A DNA stretch of 14,111 nucleotides from DSAR01 sp034437315. Its GTDB lineage: Bacteria > Chloroflexota > Anaerolineae > B4-G1. The DNA lies in NCBI GenBank assembly GCA_034437315.1, contig DAOTUC010000118.1, positions 1-14,111 on the forward strand, written 5' to 3'. Each line of letters opens with the position of its first letter. Positions within the stretch are counted from its first letter, which is position 1. Positions 13,673-14,111 of this stretch are shown piece after piece. A program made the position numbers and the translations under genes. Under the pieces are notes generated by a model. The model saw only the letters and a program-made list of their open reading frames with translations. It searched no databases and was not told the DNA's origin.

Positions 13673-14111
13673 TCAGAGCAACCGGGACAGATCCAGCACC
13701 AGGCTAACCCGACCCTCGCCCAGCAGCGCGCACCCCGACACCCCCTCAATATCCGTCAGGTGGCCCGAAAGCGGCTGGATCAAGACCTGCTGCTGGCCCA
13801 GCAATTCGTCTACGACCAGGGCGGTCTCACCGCCATCGGTCTCCACGACCACGAAGAGACGCTCAGAGGAGATGTCCGCCTGCGTTTGGCCGGTCAGGGG
13901 CCGGATGGGGATCACGTCCCCCGCCAGGCGGAGCATGCGCCGGTCGCCATTGGCGGCCGAGCGGACGATCTGTTCCGCCGCTGGCTTGACGATGCGCCGG
14001 ATCGCCTGGGTGGGCGCCACGTAGTGCACGTTCTTCACCCGCACCACCATCCCGTCGATGACGACCATGTCCAGCGGGAGTTGGAGGACGAACCGCGCGC
14101 CCCGGCCCGGC
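13673..14111 (-). CDS. cheA: Chemotaxis histidine kinase CheA, C-terminal part (runs off the window)
   Basis: The gene is open at its 5' end (right edge of the window); only the last ~145 codons are present. The first readable residues GRGARFVLQLPL match the end of the CheA ATPase domain ('G-x-G-T-x-F-x-L-x-L-P-L'). The CheW-like P5 domain follows directly: MVVIDGMVVRVKNVHYVAP and IRRIVKPAAEQI, then the closing strands GCALLGEGRVSLVLDLSRLL. That direct continuation separates it from a stand-alone CheW. P5 couples the kinase to chemoreceptors through CheW. The internal ATG at 14068 is not the gene start. No other chemotaxis gene is visible here, so the rest of the cluster should lie to the right. 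Confidence 0.85.
   Translation of the reverse strand, partial: PGRGARFVLQLPLDMVVIDGMVVRVKNVHYVAPTQAIRRIVKPAAEQIVRSAANGDRRMLRLAGDVIPIRPLTGQTQADISSERLFVVVETDGGETALVVDELLGQQQVLIQPLSGHLTDIEGVSGCALLGEGRVSLVLDLSRLL

Overview
This is a GC-rich bacterial window, most likely from a Chloroflexota (Anaerolineae-like) genome. That assignment is inference. It rests on the Anaerolineae-like EF-P sequence with a PGRG loop, a very large O-antigen-ligase fusion, and LCP/LytR_C envelope proteins alongside dTDP-sugar synthesis. No rRNA, tRNA or CRISPR array was seen.

Layout. (1) Bases 1-747: a consensus sigma-70 promoter, then a 123-bp MITE-like element with terminal inverted repeats and a target duplication, then a UPF0316/DUF2179 membrane protein gene whose ribosome-binding site abuts the duplication. 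(2) Bases 748-981: non-coding, with a long inverted repeat whose 12-bp arm recurs at 10336-10347. (3) Bases 982-4549, minus strand: an LCP/LytR-type protein with a cytoplasmic TPR-like N-terminus, then dTDP-glucose 4,6-dehydratase (rfbB), then a small SRPBCC protein. The first two suggest envelope polysaccharide synthesis and attachment. (4) Bases 4550-4858: a divergent intergenic region with a consensus promoter for efp and a -10-like element for the LCP gene. (5) Bases 4859-11230, plus strand: a tight gene train of efp, a Cys-rich unknown, a HAD phosphatase, a P-loop kinase, a 70-aa membrane peptide, a 1006-aa glycosidase-like/O-antigen-ligase fusion, and a MscS channel. Most junctions are 1-4 nt gaps or 4-nt overlaps. 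(6) Bases 11217-13279, minus strand: a tlyA-type rRNA methyltransferase translationally coupled to a soluble GAF histidine kinase, whose 3' end overlaps the convergent MscS gene by 14 bp. (7) Bases 13304-13672: no intact gene, but frameshifted remnants including a clear P-type ATPase hinge motif. (8) Bases 13673-14111, minus strand: the C-terminal part of CheA, running off the right edge.

The most interesting items are the single-chain fusion of an extracellular GH-A-like barrel, beta-sandwich and O-antigen ligase with an apparent loss of the catalytic nucleophile; the MITE inside the leader of the first gene; the arginine at the EF-P modification site; and the decayed P-type ATPase. I did not find a convincing new defence or mobile system.
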